From Tamarix chinensis (lineage: Eukaryota; Streptophyta; Magnoliopsida; Caryophyllales; Tamaricaceae), in the NCBI GenBank assembly GCA_030549775.1, contig CM060173.1, positions 33,848,110 to 33,912,109 of the forward strand: DNA of 64,000 nucleotides. Direction: 5' to 3'. The stretch's first letter is position 1. Every line of letters begins with the position of its first letter. Both the position numbers and the translations under genes were made by a program. A model generated the notes under the pieces. That model was not told where the DNA came from, ran no database searches, and saw only the letters and a list, made by a program, of their open reading frames with translations. Shown piece after piece: positions 1-12,291 of the stretch.

Positions 1-1849
1 ACATGTTCACTACTGAATGACCTATTATACATCATTCTATATTTTCTATGCTCATCCTTAATTACAACTATCTCACTGACACCACTTTGATTATGTTGGC
101 AAATATAACTATAACAACTAATAAATCAATTAATATTTTATTCACATAAGAAAATCTACTCATCACTGTCTTTATAGTTCTTTATGGTCCTCCGCCATGT
201 TATTCTTTAAAGTATGTGATAATTTTTTTAAAAAAAATCCTTATATTTCTACCCATTTCCTTGAATTGAGTCATCTGAAACGTGTATCCATTCACTAAAA
301 AGGATTTCTTCTTCTTTATTCATCTATTTACCATAAGATCACCTTTCAATCTTGTTGGGAGATTCAACCTGAGTATCATCTTTGAATTGATTTTGGGTGA
401 AAAATTTTAACACCTCAAAATTGCCAATAGATACAACTAACAGAGAATTAAAATTATGTTGTAGAGAATTTTGAATATTTTGAATATTTTTATCAAATGG
501 AAGTGTGGAATTTGGAGGTTGAAATAATTAAACACATGAAATAGAGAACTAATTCGCCTCATTTTGATAGTAATACATACTTATAAATTTAGAATTACGT
601 GAATAATAAAAATTTTAGACATTTGAAGAATTTATATTCGAGGATAATAATCATTCGTGATATTCTCAAAATTAGAATTTTATGAATTTTAGATATTTTG
701 GTTTCGAAGCTCTCTTAAATTTGAATCATTTGGATTATTGAAATGATTCAAAAAAATAAATTCAGTATGATCCATTTTTAAAAAATAAAAATAATGAAGA
801 GAAATAAAAAAGATAAATATATTTGGATATAATATAAAAAATTATATTTGTATCTCTACTAATAATAATGATTACTATATTCCTAAAGATGATAATAATG
901 ACAATAATTTTTATAATTAACATGGTAATTATATTTATTATAATAATCTTTATACTTATATATATAATAATATTTATAATTGTATTTATAATAATAGCTA
1001 TACTTATAATAGTAATAATGATAACAATTATTATTATTATTATTACATATTTTATAATAATATATCATAACATTACATATATTATCATAAAAATTACTAT
1101 GACAGACATCCCAGCAATGATAAATTATAAAATTTAATTTATTAATTACTCCGTCATTGTTCGAAAGACTTTCGTTTAGTATTTCAATGATAACTTTTAA
1201 TTAATAATATTTTTAATATATATTAATAAAAACTATATAAAAATACTATTATAAAAATATTTTTTATAAAAATATAATAATTATATTTTTGTATCATAAT
1301 ATATTATATTTAAAAAAAATTAATGGCTGAACTTTATTCTTGAAGGACGTTGAGATAAGTGTTTGAATATGGAAGCATTATATGAAATTAATAACTATAA
1401 ATATCAATACAAATTATAAATTGAATTAACTTATCACAAATCCAATGCATAATGCAATTAGAAATCTGTAGATAAGTTTTCATTTGATTTAAATTCGATT
1501 CGATCCAAAATGTGTAGATATGAATCGTAAATATAATATATGAAACCTAATAGCTTAGATCTAAATCCGATCCAATATAATTTTCACCTAAGTCAACTCA
1601 ATCCAATATATATCAAATTTAAATAACTATTAATCGAATTAGACCTAATTCCAAATAACACCTTATACCAATCTAATTACCTAGCAATTCAATTTTAATC
1701 TTATCCAATTGAACCTGTCGATATGACCTCTTCGCCCCCTCTACTCTAAGCTAAATTTCCTTTGATTTTTCGAGCGAAAAGACATCCATTTTCGGTAGAA
1801 TTCATACATTTACAATAAATTTTTACACATGGTAGTGAGTCAATGGGTC
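1..1849. other. AT-rich intergenic DNA, unassigned
   Basis: I see no gene, RNA or element terminus here. The stretch is very AT-rich. From about 868 to 1080 it becomes a degenerate run of TAATAA-type units whose only open frames encode poly-Ile or poly-Tyr/Asn low-complexity chains, so they are not read as genes. Confidence 0.6.
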
Positions 1850-2048
1850 GGCTACATTAGGGATGGCAATGGGTCTCGGACCCGACCCAGACCCGCTAGA
1901 CCCGCCTCATTTTTAGCGGGTCTGGATCCATGATTTTTGGACCCGACGGGTCCGGATCGAGTCTGGGTCCACATATACTTTAAAGGGTCTGGGTCTGGGT
2001 CCAGTTCTAGATCCAGACCCGACCCGCCATACCCGTTTAATATACATA

Positions 2049-2087
<39 letters not shown>
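2049..2087. repeat. (TG)n(TA)n microsatellite
   Basis: About twelve TG dinucleotides run directly into TA dinucleotides inside the outer hAT-type element. Confidence 0.95.
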
Positions 2088-2235
2088 GCATGTATGTATA
2101 CATATATAAATACATACTAATATTATGTTTGTCATTATTGTTTTAATCTTATATAAGCTCCTTATTCATTTTTTTTAATTTTATTTTTGTATACTTACTT
2201 TATAAACAATATGTATAATATTATATTCTAAAAGC

Positions 2236-2712
2236 TAGGGATATAAACGGGGCGGATTATACCCGAAACCCGACGGATTTTGCCCAACGGATATGGATAA
2301 ACGGATATGGATGATGGAAAAAAATACCAGTCGGGTTCGAGTACGGATACGGGTATGAGATATCCATACTCGTACCCGTAACCATACCCGCATCCATATT
2401 TGTACCCGTTTACCCGATATATAATTATCTTTTTACCATTAATTTTAAAATAATTATAGTATAAATTAAAGTTAGAATTATCATTTAGCTTAACTCTAAA
2501 TGGGTTTATCTGTCGGGTGATAGATTTATCCATCGAATAATATCCATTAACGGGTAAACGGATAATCCGTCGACTAACGAATATCCAATAGATACGGATA
2601 TGGATATGTTAGCGGATATGGATTCGGGTACGGGTACGGATTTGGATACAGATTTTATTATCGATACAGATATGGGTATACCCGCCCCAAACCCGAGCCA
2701 TTTACATCTCTA
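2236..2712. mobile_element. Nested hAT-type miniature element
   Basis: The termini TAGGGATATAAACGG and, inverted from the right, TAGAGATGTAAATGG match at 12 of 15 bases. The flanks CTAAAAGC (2228-2235) and CTAAAAGT (2713-2720) are a 7/8 target duplication. The 477-bp body is packed with ACCCG/CGGGT and CGGATATGGAT subterminal repeats in both orientations. It sits wholly inside the 1858-3066 element and is therefore the younger insertion. No coding capacity is visible. Confidence 0.85.
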
Positions 2713-3074
2713 CTAAAAGTATTAAAACACCATTTGAAAAGTTAATATAACTATTTTAATATATTTATTTTTTCACTTAGATGATTTTTTTTAACAAAAA
2801 AATACATATTAAGTTATATAAAATATAAATGTATTTGTATTAGCATAGATTATTAATTATTTAAAAAAAAAAATAATCGGACCCATTTAGGACCCGTTTA
2901 GGACCCGTTTACCCGCTAGATCCGATGGATCTGGATCTGGGTCTGAACTTTTAAGACCCGACGGATCTGGGTCGGATCTGGGTCGGATCTGGGTCTAGGT
3001 AATATAAACGGGTCCGGGTCTGGATATGGCTGGACCCGATCCAGACCCGACCCATTGCCATCTCTAGGCTACAT

Positions 3075-3766
3075 TCATTGCATTTCACTCAAGTTACGAA
3101 ATTCATTTAGTTACTTCCATCTAAAGTGAGGCCGCGTTTGGTGGTGCGTCGCTATCCGATATAGACATTCTACTTAATCACATGTACTTAATTTTGCGTT
3201 AAACTTTTAGAACAGTACTAATGAAATTTAGTATGATATTATTGACATTTTAATACAACGGTTCAACTTTTTGTTTTTTACCCCATGCACTGCAGACAGT
3301 ATAATGTAGGTTGCGCCGACAAAACTTTCTGGACTATTGATAAAAATTTAAGTTTATTTCTAAAATAAGATTAATTTAAAAATGTAAATCAAATATATAA
3401 GTAGATAGCTGTTATTAAATGATCATTATATAATAAGCTCTTTAATTTATTTTGTTAAATAATAAAAACTACTTTACAAAAAGTATCAACTAAATATTTT
3501 ATACATAATTATAACATTACATTATTCTTGTTCTAATTAAATAAATAAGAGTTGTTAAATTTAATATGAAGGTATTAGTAAAAGTATATAATTTGTATAT
3601 AAAATATAACATATCTTAATATTCATATAAAAAACAATTATATCTTTAAGAGTGATTTAATAACAGTAAAAATATAGTGTGGACATGCTTTTCAAATTAT
3701 ATTAAAAGAGTATTGAAATTTGTCATCCTAAAAAAATAATAAGGAGAGGTGTTATGGTTTCACGGT
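3075..3766. other. Unassigned intergenic DNA
   Basis: AT-rich sequence with no frame or element boundary that I can defend. A GGCCGCGTTTGG string near 3131 resembles some MITE ends, but no convincing partner with a target duplication was found. Confidence 0.5.
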
Positions 3767-4112
3767 CATAGTTTTAAAAATCGGACCAATAATCGAACCA
3801 AGATCATAATTAGTTCATTAGTTTAGTGGTCGGATGAGTAATTTCGGTTGGTTAGATCAATAGTGCACATATAAAAAATTAAACTACACATGAATTTGAC
3901 TAGTTCACAATAAGCTTTTTGACCTGTTCGATCGGGCGATTTTTTTTATCGATTCACTAGTTTTTACACATCCAATTTGTTTTGACCTATTTTTAGTGAT
4001 TCTGATATCCTAAAAATCGGTATATGAAATCTGATCGATGACCTGATTAGTTTGTGGGTCCACTAGTCGGACTGACTGGTCCGGTTCGGTCTGATCTGAT
4101 TTTTAATACGAC
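3767..4112. mobile_element. Probable small non-autonomous DNA element with subterminal GGTTCGA/TCGAACC repeats
   Basis: The left end reads TAGTTTTAAAAATCGGACC, and the right end read inverted carries TATTAAAAATCAGATC followed by GACCGAACCGG. Both arms are rich in ATCGGACC, GTTCGATC and related motifs. A possible imperfect 9-base duplication (TTTCACGGT / ACTCACGTT, 6 of 9) flanks it. The pattern fits a non-autonomous hAT- or Mutator-like element. The exact ends are uncertain. Confidence 0.45.
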
Positions 4113-5422
4113 ACTCACGTTAGCTTTGAGCTAAGGCCTTTTATTTTTTTTATGGAGTCCTTATTCACTTTAAGAAGATAATATTTTATAATGTTAATTG
4201 CATTAATTACAATAATAAGATATTTATTTTAGAAATAAAAATTTTGTGTAAATATTTTTATATATTTATTTTAGTTTTAATAGCCTCATATAAAAATAAA
4301 ATATTTTAAAGAATCTAAACATATGAATAAGCTTGTCTTATGTACCGCATTGTCACCATAGCAGTCCGGCTATATTGTTTAGGTACTATTTGTTTATCTT
4401 GTTCATATAAAAAGAATTATATTTATATACATACCTGTTAGAAAAGAATGTACACTTATAAGAGGTAGAATGCAAGGAGTTTTTTTTCTGTTTTTAATAA
4501 GCACCCAAACATGTCCTCCTAATATTAGAGGCCACAAATTAACTATATTTGTGTTTTTGGTATAATTATATTATAATTAAAGGTTTAGCACATCAACAAA
4601 AGTGCATAACTATTCCCTTTTGGTCGAGAAATTGAACCTTTATGATGCAAAATTTTATTCTCAAAGGAGATCAGTCCCTGCAACCCAAACTTTTTCATGA
4701 CCTTTATATCCAATTCAAGCCCTTTTTTCTTACTACTTTATTTTTCTTTCTTTTTCATAAGTTTGTTTTAAAGTGTTCTAATTTTTCATTTCTTTGTGAT
4801 ATGTTTTATTTTCAATTTGAACTATAATCAATAGTTTATCTAATGTATGGTTGAAAATAATAATTAATTGAAAATAAGTAGCTAGATATTTTATATTTAA
4901 GACTATATATACTCATCTCTTCAAACTTTACCATTTCTATTTTAAAATAAGCATTATTTTAGATATATTTGTTACCTTTTAGAGTTACAATTTTCAAATA
5001 TGATATTGAATTTTTAAACTTATCAATGAATAAGGAAATTCAACAATATTCATAATCCATATTTAGATTACATCATTTGATATAAATTAATATGGCCATT
5101 TATTATTATACCATATCTTAGAAAAGATTAGATAAAACTATTATTATACCTTTTCCTTGTTTCATTCTATAAGGTGACCCAACAAAATTAAAACTCAAAC
5201 TTTGCCAAATATACTCACAAAATTGAAAAGTAAATGTTTCCATTGGCATATGATAACGATAAAAAATTATGGAACTTTAAAACATATTTGGCACTTTATA
5301 TATGACAACATAATTATCATGTGATTATCTTATAAAAATATATCTTTTGCTCAATATGTATTTATGTATGTATGTATTACTTTTTAATGATCAATATTTT
5401 AATTTTAGAATAGGGTCCCTAT
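4113..5422. other. Unassigned intergenic DNA
   Basis: AT-rich, with no recognisable gene. The longest open frames are short, low-complexity and Phe/Leu-rich, so I do not call them. Confidence 0.5.
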
Positions 5423-5966
5423 TGTGGAATAAGTGTGGATTTAGAAAGATCCAAACTAAATCAAAATTAACAAGATTATGCAAAATTGAGGATTTAATAA
5501 CAAAATTAAACAATTAAGGAAAAATTAGATATCTTTATTCATGCTCTTGTATAATTACATGATGATTAAACTAATCAATCAATCAATCAATTAGACAAAT
5601 CTACAATTCTCTTTGAATGGAGAATTATATGGTGAATAAGAAAATGTTGGGACTCATGCCTCTCGATAGCTAGGGTTTCATTATGTCTCCTCTTATAGAA
5701 GGAAAAAAACATATAGGGTAAAATAACATGATTTGGAAATAAGACAAAAATATGATTCATATTTAGGAAACATGAGACCTTATATTCATTTCCTCACTCT
5801 CTACTTTTACCAAAAACACATAAATGATTTCTCTTAGAAATATGGACCATTTTTATTAACACGGGTCTCCAATGTTTCTCACATAAATATCTATACTACA
5901 TTAAACCTCTCCAACTCCTACTCGAACAACCTCAATGTTATGTTGTGCTCAAATACCCAGTCAACA
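5423..5966 (-). repeat. Copia 3' LTR
   Basis: On the minus strand it begins TGTTGACTGG just after the polypurine tract. Its body aligns with 8466-8998, sharing for example the run around ATTCTCTTTGAA and the CTCGATGGCTAGGGT block. Its left end is set by alignment with the other LTR. Confidence 0.85.
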
Positions 5967-5986
5967 CCTACAAATCTCCACCTTGA
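5967..5986 (-). other. Copia polypurine tract
   Basis: The minus strand reads AAGGTGGAGATTTGTAGG immediately before the LTR TG. This is the typical plant copia polypurine tract that primes plus-strand synthesis. Confidence 0.8.
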
Positions 5987-6129
5987 TGTAATATTTTTGA
6001 AGCATGATATGTAAAGACCACTATAAAAAATCTTGGCCTAATAAAGGACCTTATGGCCTATGAACACCAATAAAGTCTGAAAAAGCACTCGAACTTACCT
6101 ACAGTTAGTGGATTTGTTATCATATTAGT

Positions 6130-6900
6130 TGAATTATCCAAAGTATCCACTTTCCCTAACACAAATTTACCTACAACAATAGTACCCCGAATAAAGTGAT
6201 ACCAGATGTGAATGTACTTTGTTCAACAATGGAAAGAGTTATAATTCTTTGCTAAATAGATAACACTCTAACTATCACCACGAATGACTAGAGCATCATG
6301 ACAAATCCTTAGCTATCATACTAAACCACCAAGCCACACAGCTTCCTAAAAGGCCTTTCTCATAGACAAACATGCAACCTTAGAAACTTTAAGGTTGAAC
6401 TCTAGAAACTAGTGTACCTCTAATCATCAAGACCACAACCAAGATCTGAGTAATCTGTCAATAGAATAGTCCACATTACATACTCAATACAAGCCGATAC
6501 AGTATGCATCAAGTGCCTCAAGATCCGCACCACACCTAACTAAGGTGTCTTCAAGAGACTCACCACATACATGCTCACAACATGAGCAATATAGCAATCG
6601 ATACTAATCACATCATACATTAAGCATCTCATTGCTATAGAGCAAGGACTAGTGACTAAGTAAGCCACCACAACTATTTTAAATTTAGGCACATACAAAG
6701 TCTTCAACTTATTCTCCCTACAAATTTCTTTAGCTGCAACAAGCAAGACATAGACACGTAATAAAAGATTAACTAATGAAACATTTCATACCAATGTCTA
6801 AGTCCACTAAAAAAACCCACATCTTCAGCAACACTAGTTGAATACCACAAGGCATAATTAACACCTAAAATAACATCTAAGTATAACACTAGCTCCTATT
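6130..6900 (-). pseudogene. Copia pol 3' part (end of RT and RNase H), degraded
   Basis: On the minus strand, frame 6746-6540 carries a diverged version of the copia segment between reverse transcriptase and ribonuclease H, recognisable by the LMY and IAHVVSM strings. Further on, at about 6365-6180, an EAVWL segment and later ribonuclease H strings appear between stops. The product would have degraded the RNA of the RNA/DNA hybrid during reverse transcription. Only about 270 bp separates this block from the pre-integrase block at 7014, where a complete copia has roughly 2 kb, so a large internal deletion has removed the integrase core and most of the RT. Confidence 0.75.
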
Positions 6901-7013
6901 CACCAAAACTATTGACATTATGCAGTGCATAACTAGATCTACCTATTGCAATGCCCACTTACTCCACCTACTACCTAGATTCCTCCTCACCAAAAGAATA
7001 TGTACTATCAAGA

Positions 7014-7580
7014 TCAATAACAACCTCCACCGTGTTTGAAGCACCCCACCTTATTTTTAAAAAGGAGTTCAGAATCACAAAAGATAGTAGATTTAGATGT
7101 GGTTGAGTCATGATGCAAGGTCCCTCCAATCATGATAATGACACCTACATGTCTCACTTGCATCAAATCGAGGACAATAGCATCTAAGTTAGACGCTCTC
7201 AATATTGCCCCAACAACACATTTAATAGTTATGCCAATAAGTTCATACAATATCCCGACCCACTTGCCAACAATCGCCATCACAACCCTTTTAGAAACCT
7301 TCATTGTGTCATTCTCAATGATACATCTATAACATTTTTTATCTAAGGAACACAATGAAATTGAGCTCTTGGTCATATTAGGAACATAATAAACACTAGA
7401 TAGTGTCTTGACCACACCATCATGCATCTTCACCTTCATAGTTCTAATCCTAGAAATTCTATACAAAGCACCATTTTCTAATACAACAACTCTACCTCAA
7501 GCAGTCTCATATATCTAAAACCATCTTTTGTTGGGACAAACTTGGTTGGAGCACCTAGAATCTGGAATCCATCTATTGGC
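7014..7580 (-). pseudogene. Copia protease and pre-integrase remnant
   Basis: At about 7575-7520 on the minus strand the aspartic protease entry is seen as WIPDSR followed by a CPNK string; the catalytic DSG has become DSR. In another frame, 7466-7014 (150 codons) encodes the region downstream of the protease: VYYVPNMTKSSISL, then a LDKK..CIIENDTMKVSK stretch typical of copia just before the integrase zinc finger. The domains sit in different frames, so at least one frameshift separates them. This would have been part of a gag-pol polyprotein. It is now non-functional. Confidence 0.85.
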
Positions 7581-7680
7581 TAATCTGGTATGTCTATTTG
7601 TGCAGTAAATACATCACCATTACCATCAACTATAGCAATATTACCCTTATCAAATAATTATTAGCAGTATATATTGATTT

Positions 7681-8283
7681 CCTATTAGGACTATATCTCC
7701 TAATATGACCTTTCATGAGACAACCATAGGATGCTACATTCTTCGGCCAACTCTTTGACTTAGATCTAGATATCTTTTTGTCACTAGAGCCCCACTCACG
7801 TCTCCTCCCCTGGCGATCAATCCCTCACTATGTGAGCCTCTAAAAGTATAGCTACCAGTAAATTAACTATCAATCAACTCCCATTATAGTAGAAAATATT
7901 TCACATCTTTAAGGACTAACTCATCGTTCCCATACACAACACTCTCACAAAAATACTCAGACAAATAACATAACAACGATAGCCAAATCTTCATCATCTA
8001 ATTTAACATCTATGATATACAAATCTATAGCGATAGAGTTAAATTCATCCAAATGACTTGTTAAAGATTCACCATCACCCTTACCTAATTTTAGGTCAAG
8101 AAACCGAATTTTCAACAGTAGCTGATTTGCTACTAACTTTATCATATACAATGATTCAAGCTTCACGTAGAAGATAGGTGATGTTGTTTCTTTTTCCATT
8201 TCCTGTAATACCTTGTTAGATAAGCACAGTTGTATGTTATATTTGGCCTTTAGATCTACTTCTTTAAATTTTTTATGCGTCAT
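7681..8283 (-). pseudogene. Copia gag remnant
   Basis: Frame 8283-7957 (108 codons, starting MTHKKFKEVDLKAK) matches the plant copia gag helical domain (the UBN2/gag family), with an L..KFLDLKL-like segment and an HLDEFN motif. Closer to the protease, 7730-7681 encodes a CCHC zinc-knuckle relic (CLMKGHIRR) in which the first and last cysteines are lost. Gag would form the virus-like particle that packages the element RNA. Its position directly downstream of the LTR and primer site on the minus strand fits the copia order. Confidence 0.8.
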
Positions 8284-8444
8284 CTATTATGGTTTCTTTG
8301 AATGATCAGATAAAGCTTTTTTCAATCCTTTCTGAATTAGAATTGCCTACATCTTTAATCTCTATAATCCAGAATTAACTAATCGATTAAACTTATTAAT
8401 AACAAATCTTATATCCATCCAAATAATCATATATCTTTAATAAA

Positions 8445-8459
8445 GAAGCTTTGATACCA
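8445..8459 (-). other. Copia primer-binding site (tRNA-iMet type)
   Basis: The minus strand reads TGGTATCAAAGCTTC next to the LTR. It complements the 3' end of initiator methionine tRNA, the usual primer for minus-strand DNA synthesis in copia. Confidence 0.85.
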
Positions 8460-8465
8460 AATTAT

Positions 8466-8998
8466 TTTATAATTAGCATATATTTAGAGAGATCTAAACC
8501 AAATCAAAATTAATAAGATTATGCATAATTGAGGATTTAATATAAAAACATAAAGATTGAGTAAAAGTGGAGATTTTTATTCATGATTTTATGTAATTAT
8601 AGGATGATTAAACTAATCAGTCAATCAATTACACAAATCTATAATTCTCTTTGAACGGAGAGTTCTATGGAGAAGAAGAAGAAGTTAGTATGCATGACTC
8701 TCGATGGCTAGGGTGTCATTATATCTCCTCTTATATAAGTTCAAAAATCTTATGAGAAAAAAACATGTTTCAAAAATAAAGAAAAAATATAGTCTATGTT
8801 TTGGAAACACGGGACCCTCGTGTTTCTTTTTTTACTCTTAACTTTTGCCCAAAACATGTCAACGATTTGTCTCAGAAACATACATCATGTTTATTAACAT
8901 TGGTCCACCGTGTTTCTCATATACATACTACACTAAAATTCTCCAACACCTACACAAACCAACATAATGATAAACTATGCTCAAATACACAAGCCCTA
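8466..8998 (-). repeat. Copia 5' LTR
   Basis: Diverged partner of 5423-5966, adjoining the primer-binding site. Substitutions and small indels are frequent throughout, so the insertion is old. The outer terminus has lost its consensus. Confidence 0.8.
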
Positions 8999-9314
8999 AA
9001 ATATTTGAGATGACCCTCCTACTAGTTTTGTAGTAGCTCGGTGCCTTTTTTTTAATACTATATATGCATTTGAACTCTATTGGAGGTGTACACTTAAAGA
9101 TTAGGATACCTTCTAAAAAATACCTTGGCTAGAATTCATTGTTGGTGGACCAGATGTTCAACTTATGGTGACATATTATATATCTAAACTATGTGTGTGT
9201 TAGAATCCTTGCACTAACTCCTTGGCATAGATGTCCATTTATAATGTGGGGGAGTGCTCTTATGCTTTATTATTATACCCTTATCTTGTATGTCCATTTG
9301 TGGTAGGATGATAT
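8999..9314. other. Unassigned DNA left of solo LTR
   Basis: No gene recognised. It continues across the solo LTR at 13,397. Confidence 0.5.
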
Positions 9315-9399
9315 TGTAACACCCCAAAATTTACACAAGTTTTTTTTTAAAAGCAATACTCATAAATTAAAGCCGTAAATTCTGGGGATGTTACCGCCA

Positions 9400-9446
9400 C
9401 ACTTAGTACAAGACCAGTTTACTTCTACCGTTCCGGTACCAAGTGC
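9400..9446 (-). other. Conserved imperfect hairpin before the LTR 3' end
   Basis: Two arms of about 20 nt (read on the minus strand: a CACTTGGTACCGGAACGG-like arm and the inverse of a CACTTAGTAC..GACC-like arm) face each other across a short loop. The same structure lies at the same place in every family A copy and in the family B solo LTR. Confidence 0.6.
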
Positions 9447-9740
9447 TAAGGCTAAGAAAACATTATCAGTAATACCATTCAAATTCAAATTTATAAAAAC
9501 AGAAATCAGAGTACGCGTAAGTCTTACATAATTTGAAATACCGGCTATTGTTTTTCCAGATAGAACTAAACAAGCTTAGTAAAATTGTTTCGACGATTCA
9601 AACATAATAAAAGATATCTTGAATCATAAATTTAAAAGGACAACGGCCACGTCACTCTAAAGATTGATCCAGCCCAGCTATCACTCTGCCCCTCCTGATG
9701 TCCCGTAGACATCGATAGCATCAAAGTAAGTATCTCCTAC

Positions 9741-10916
9741 CTGCAACAAATTAGACGGGCCTTCTGCTCGTGGGAATAAGCAGCACCTATGAAACGGGTG
9801 ATCAGTACGCTACGTACCGAGTAAGGTAACCGAATACTAAGGCCGGCATATAACACATTAATTCATGTAGGATAACGATCACATACAATTATAACTCACA
9901 CATATGATACATCGAAGCATAAAGTGAAATCCATAACTTATAATCAACAATCCACACATAAGGCCCAAAAAGGTGTGGATTAATCATTTAATCTTTATTT
10001 TATCAGAAGTCGATACACACCATGCCTTTTATCAATCCATGCGAAAACAGGAACACCCCACTATTGTAACCGGTGGGCCGGACACACATAGGGTAAAACC
10101 CTAACCACTATTCCTGACCGGTGGATCGGTCTGGTTCTTGCTCACATCATATCCATGCGAAGGCAGGAACACCTCACTATTATAACCGGTGGGCCGGACA
10201 CACATAGGGTAAAACCCTAACCACTATTCCTAACCGGTGGATCGGTCTGGTTCCTCCTCGCATGGTGTTTCGCTGTAAGTAATTTATGTCTTTTAAGAGC
10301 TTTAACAATTCTGGTTTGTATTTATTGTGCTCGAGTCACCCCAATATTATTGCCGGTGGGCCGGCCACACATAGGACCTCATGTCCTAACCACTATTATT
10401 ACCGGTGGATCGCTCACATATAGGGTAAAACCCTAACCACTATTCTTGACCGGTGGATCGGTCTAGACCCGGCTCAATAATCTTCCACTTTAAAAGATTA
10501 ATGTCTTAAGTATTTTATTCAAAAACATGTGACATTCACAAACATTTGCCCAGACATGCGTGACTAAATCCATGAAAAACCTAACTCCCATTAATTCATG
10601 CAAACCCTAATATTATGTTATTTCATGCACACCTTCAACTTCTTGCTATTCCATGCAAACCCTAGTATCATTCCCTTTCTTGCAAACCCTAGCACCATGC
10701 CATCTCATGCAAATCCTAATTCATATATCATTTCAGGTCATACATTAATGACATAAGCATACACATATTTTTCATGGTGCATGTCATTCATAATAACATA
10801 CTTCAACTTCATAACCATATCACATGCATAATCAATAAGAACAACGAACATAAAATACATAACATGGCATATTCATAATACATGCAAACACATAAATGGC
10901 CTTAGTAGACCCTTAC
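9741..10916 (-). other. Putative LTR leader intron
   Basis: On the minus strand a donor TTTTTAG|GTAAGG lies at 10,917/10,916 and an acceptor TTTGTTGCAG|GTAGG at 9741/9740. Both sites keep their splice consensus and position in the other family A copies. Here the interval is 1.18 kb, shortened by lack of the minisatellite. Splicing is inferred, not shown. Confidence 0.5.
10020..10480 (-). repeat. CCACCGGC module cluster
   Basis: Tandem, imperfect copies of a module built around CCACTATT.TAACCGGTGG and GGATCGGTCTGG, separated by CACATAGGGTAAAACCCTAA spacers. The same kind of module recurs in all the large LTRs of the window. Confidence 0.85.
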
Positions 10917-11154
10917 CTAAAAAGTCACCGGTCTTGGTGCACGCTCCTATTCCACTTGGGTAATTTGATTGGGTTCGCCTATTATATCAAAGCATACTAG
11001 AATTAGACTCTCTTATATAATTTTAACTTATTTCGAGGTTTGGTTTTTACTTAAAATACTACTACTTAATAATTAAATATAGAAACTATTACAATTAATT
11101 TATTATTTTCATTCTAAAGGATGGTGATACAAGGGTTTCTACCCTTCACCAAAA

Positions 11155-11211
11155 TAGTAATAATAGCAATAATAGTAATAATAGTAATAATAATAATACT
11201 ACTACTACTAC

Positions 11212-11243
<32 letters not shown>

Positions 11244-11550
11244 CATTATTAATAACACTCTTATTAGTAGAATATTAATATTAATAATATCATAATTCTT
11301 AAAATTACAAGGTGACTTTCAAAATCGATCCATTTAATAATAACACTATTCAAAAATGTAATAATGATATTAATATTATATATACTTATAATATAAAGTT
11401 AATAAAGATAATAATAATAATAATAATATAATTAGAATTAATGTTAAAAATGTTAATAATAGTTGTAAAAAGCAAATGTGCGAGACTTAGTTAAAATTTT
11501 AGGTTTATAATCCTCCTGAAATAATTACAATATTAACTAAATAATTACAC

Positions 11551-11585
<35 letters not shown>

Positions 11586-11610
11586 ACATTAAACATGTAA
11601 AAATTTAATT
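11155..11610. repeat. AAT trinucleotide tracts in solo LTR
   Basis: Several runs of TAA/ATT triplets, broken by unique AT-rich sequence. They correspond to the ATT tracts of the other family A LTRs. Confidence 0.9.
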
Positions 11611-12283
11611 AAATAAGTAAAGGCCGAGATGAATAATATATCTTACTCAATAATACTCCCAGACCTGTCAACAAAATTTAGAAATTAGAATACAGTCGAT
11701 GTCAATAATAATAATAATTATAATAATAATAATTAAAGTTTAATTAACACTAAAATTTAGGCTAAAAATAGAATAATTATCAATAATTCAAAACCAAGTG
11801 TTTAAAACGTATATGGTTTCACCTTGAGTCGGAGGATGTAGGTGGAACCGGCGGTGGTTCCCGGAGGTGGCCGAAAAATGGATCTAAGAGGGTTAAAAAT
11901 GAAGAAAAAGAGGTGAGGGGGAAGGAGAAAAATTAAATAAATCTACGGGGCTGTGGAGGAGATTTATCAGGAGTTAATGGTTGGTTTGGAAGGTGGTAAA
12001 AGCGGCGGATGTGGTGGTGGCTGGCGTTTCAAGGTCTCGGGGTGGAATTTTCTGGTGAGATAACTAGTCAACTTTGCACGATTATGGAGGCTTGTACAAT
12101 GTAAATCAAAGGTGTTAGATGGTTTAGTTAATTAGAGGGTGTTGCAGGGAAGAGATTGGGAGTGATAAGAGGCGACGATGTTGCATATCAGAGAAGAACG
12201 AGGCGTCTAAAGTTAAGGTGGAGTACAGACTGGTACTTAGGGTTTCGGGAAAAAGGAGGCTCGATTTCAGGCCAAATGTGGGG

Positions 12284-12291
12284 TATTTATA
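12284..12291 (-). promoter_or_regulatory. LTR TATA box
   Basis: TATAAATA on the minus strand, conserved at the equivalent position in all four family A LTR copies. It probably marks the U3 promoter. Confidence 0.7.

Larger units (their letters stand above)
1858..3066. mobile_element. Non-autonomous hAT-type DNA transposon (outer element)
   Basis: The left terminus TAGGGATGGCAATGGGTC and the inverted right terminus TAGAGATGGCAATGGGTC differ at one of 18 positions. An exact 8-bp direct duplication, GGCTACAT, flanks them at 1850-1857 and 3067-3074. Eight-base target duplications and a short inverted repeat of the AGGGATGGCAA kind are the hallmark of plant hAT elements. The arms are dense in GACCCG/CGGGTC subterminal motifs, as expected for transposase-binding repeats. 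No transposase frame is present, so the 1.2-kb copy would need a transposase in trans. It carries a nested hAT-type element (2236-2712) and a TG/TA microsatellite. Confidence 0.9.
5423..8998 (-). mobile_element. Old, internally deleted Ty1/copia retrotransposon
   Basis: Two diverged direct repeats (5423-5966 and about 8466-8998) flank an internal region that reads on the minus strand as gag, zinc knuckle, protease, pre-integrase segment and ribonuclease H, in the copia order. A tRNA-iMet-type primer site lies next to the right LTR and a polypurine tract next to the left LTR, which fixes the orientation. The internal region is only about 2.5 kb. Most of the integrase core and reverse transcriptase are missing, and every remaining domain has stops or frameshifts. 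A clean 5-bp target duplication was not found. Confidence 0.9.

Noticed and set aside
868..1137. 89-codon Ile/Met-rich open frame
   Set aside because: Translation of a degenerate TAATAA low-complexity tract; the opposite strand is equally open as poly-Tyr/Asn.
3131..4533. GGCCGCGTTTGG and CCAAACATGTCCTCC as termini of a larger Harbinger/hAT-like element
   Set aside because: The match between ends is short, with several mismatches, and no 3- or 8-bp duplication is found.
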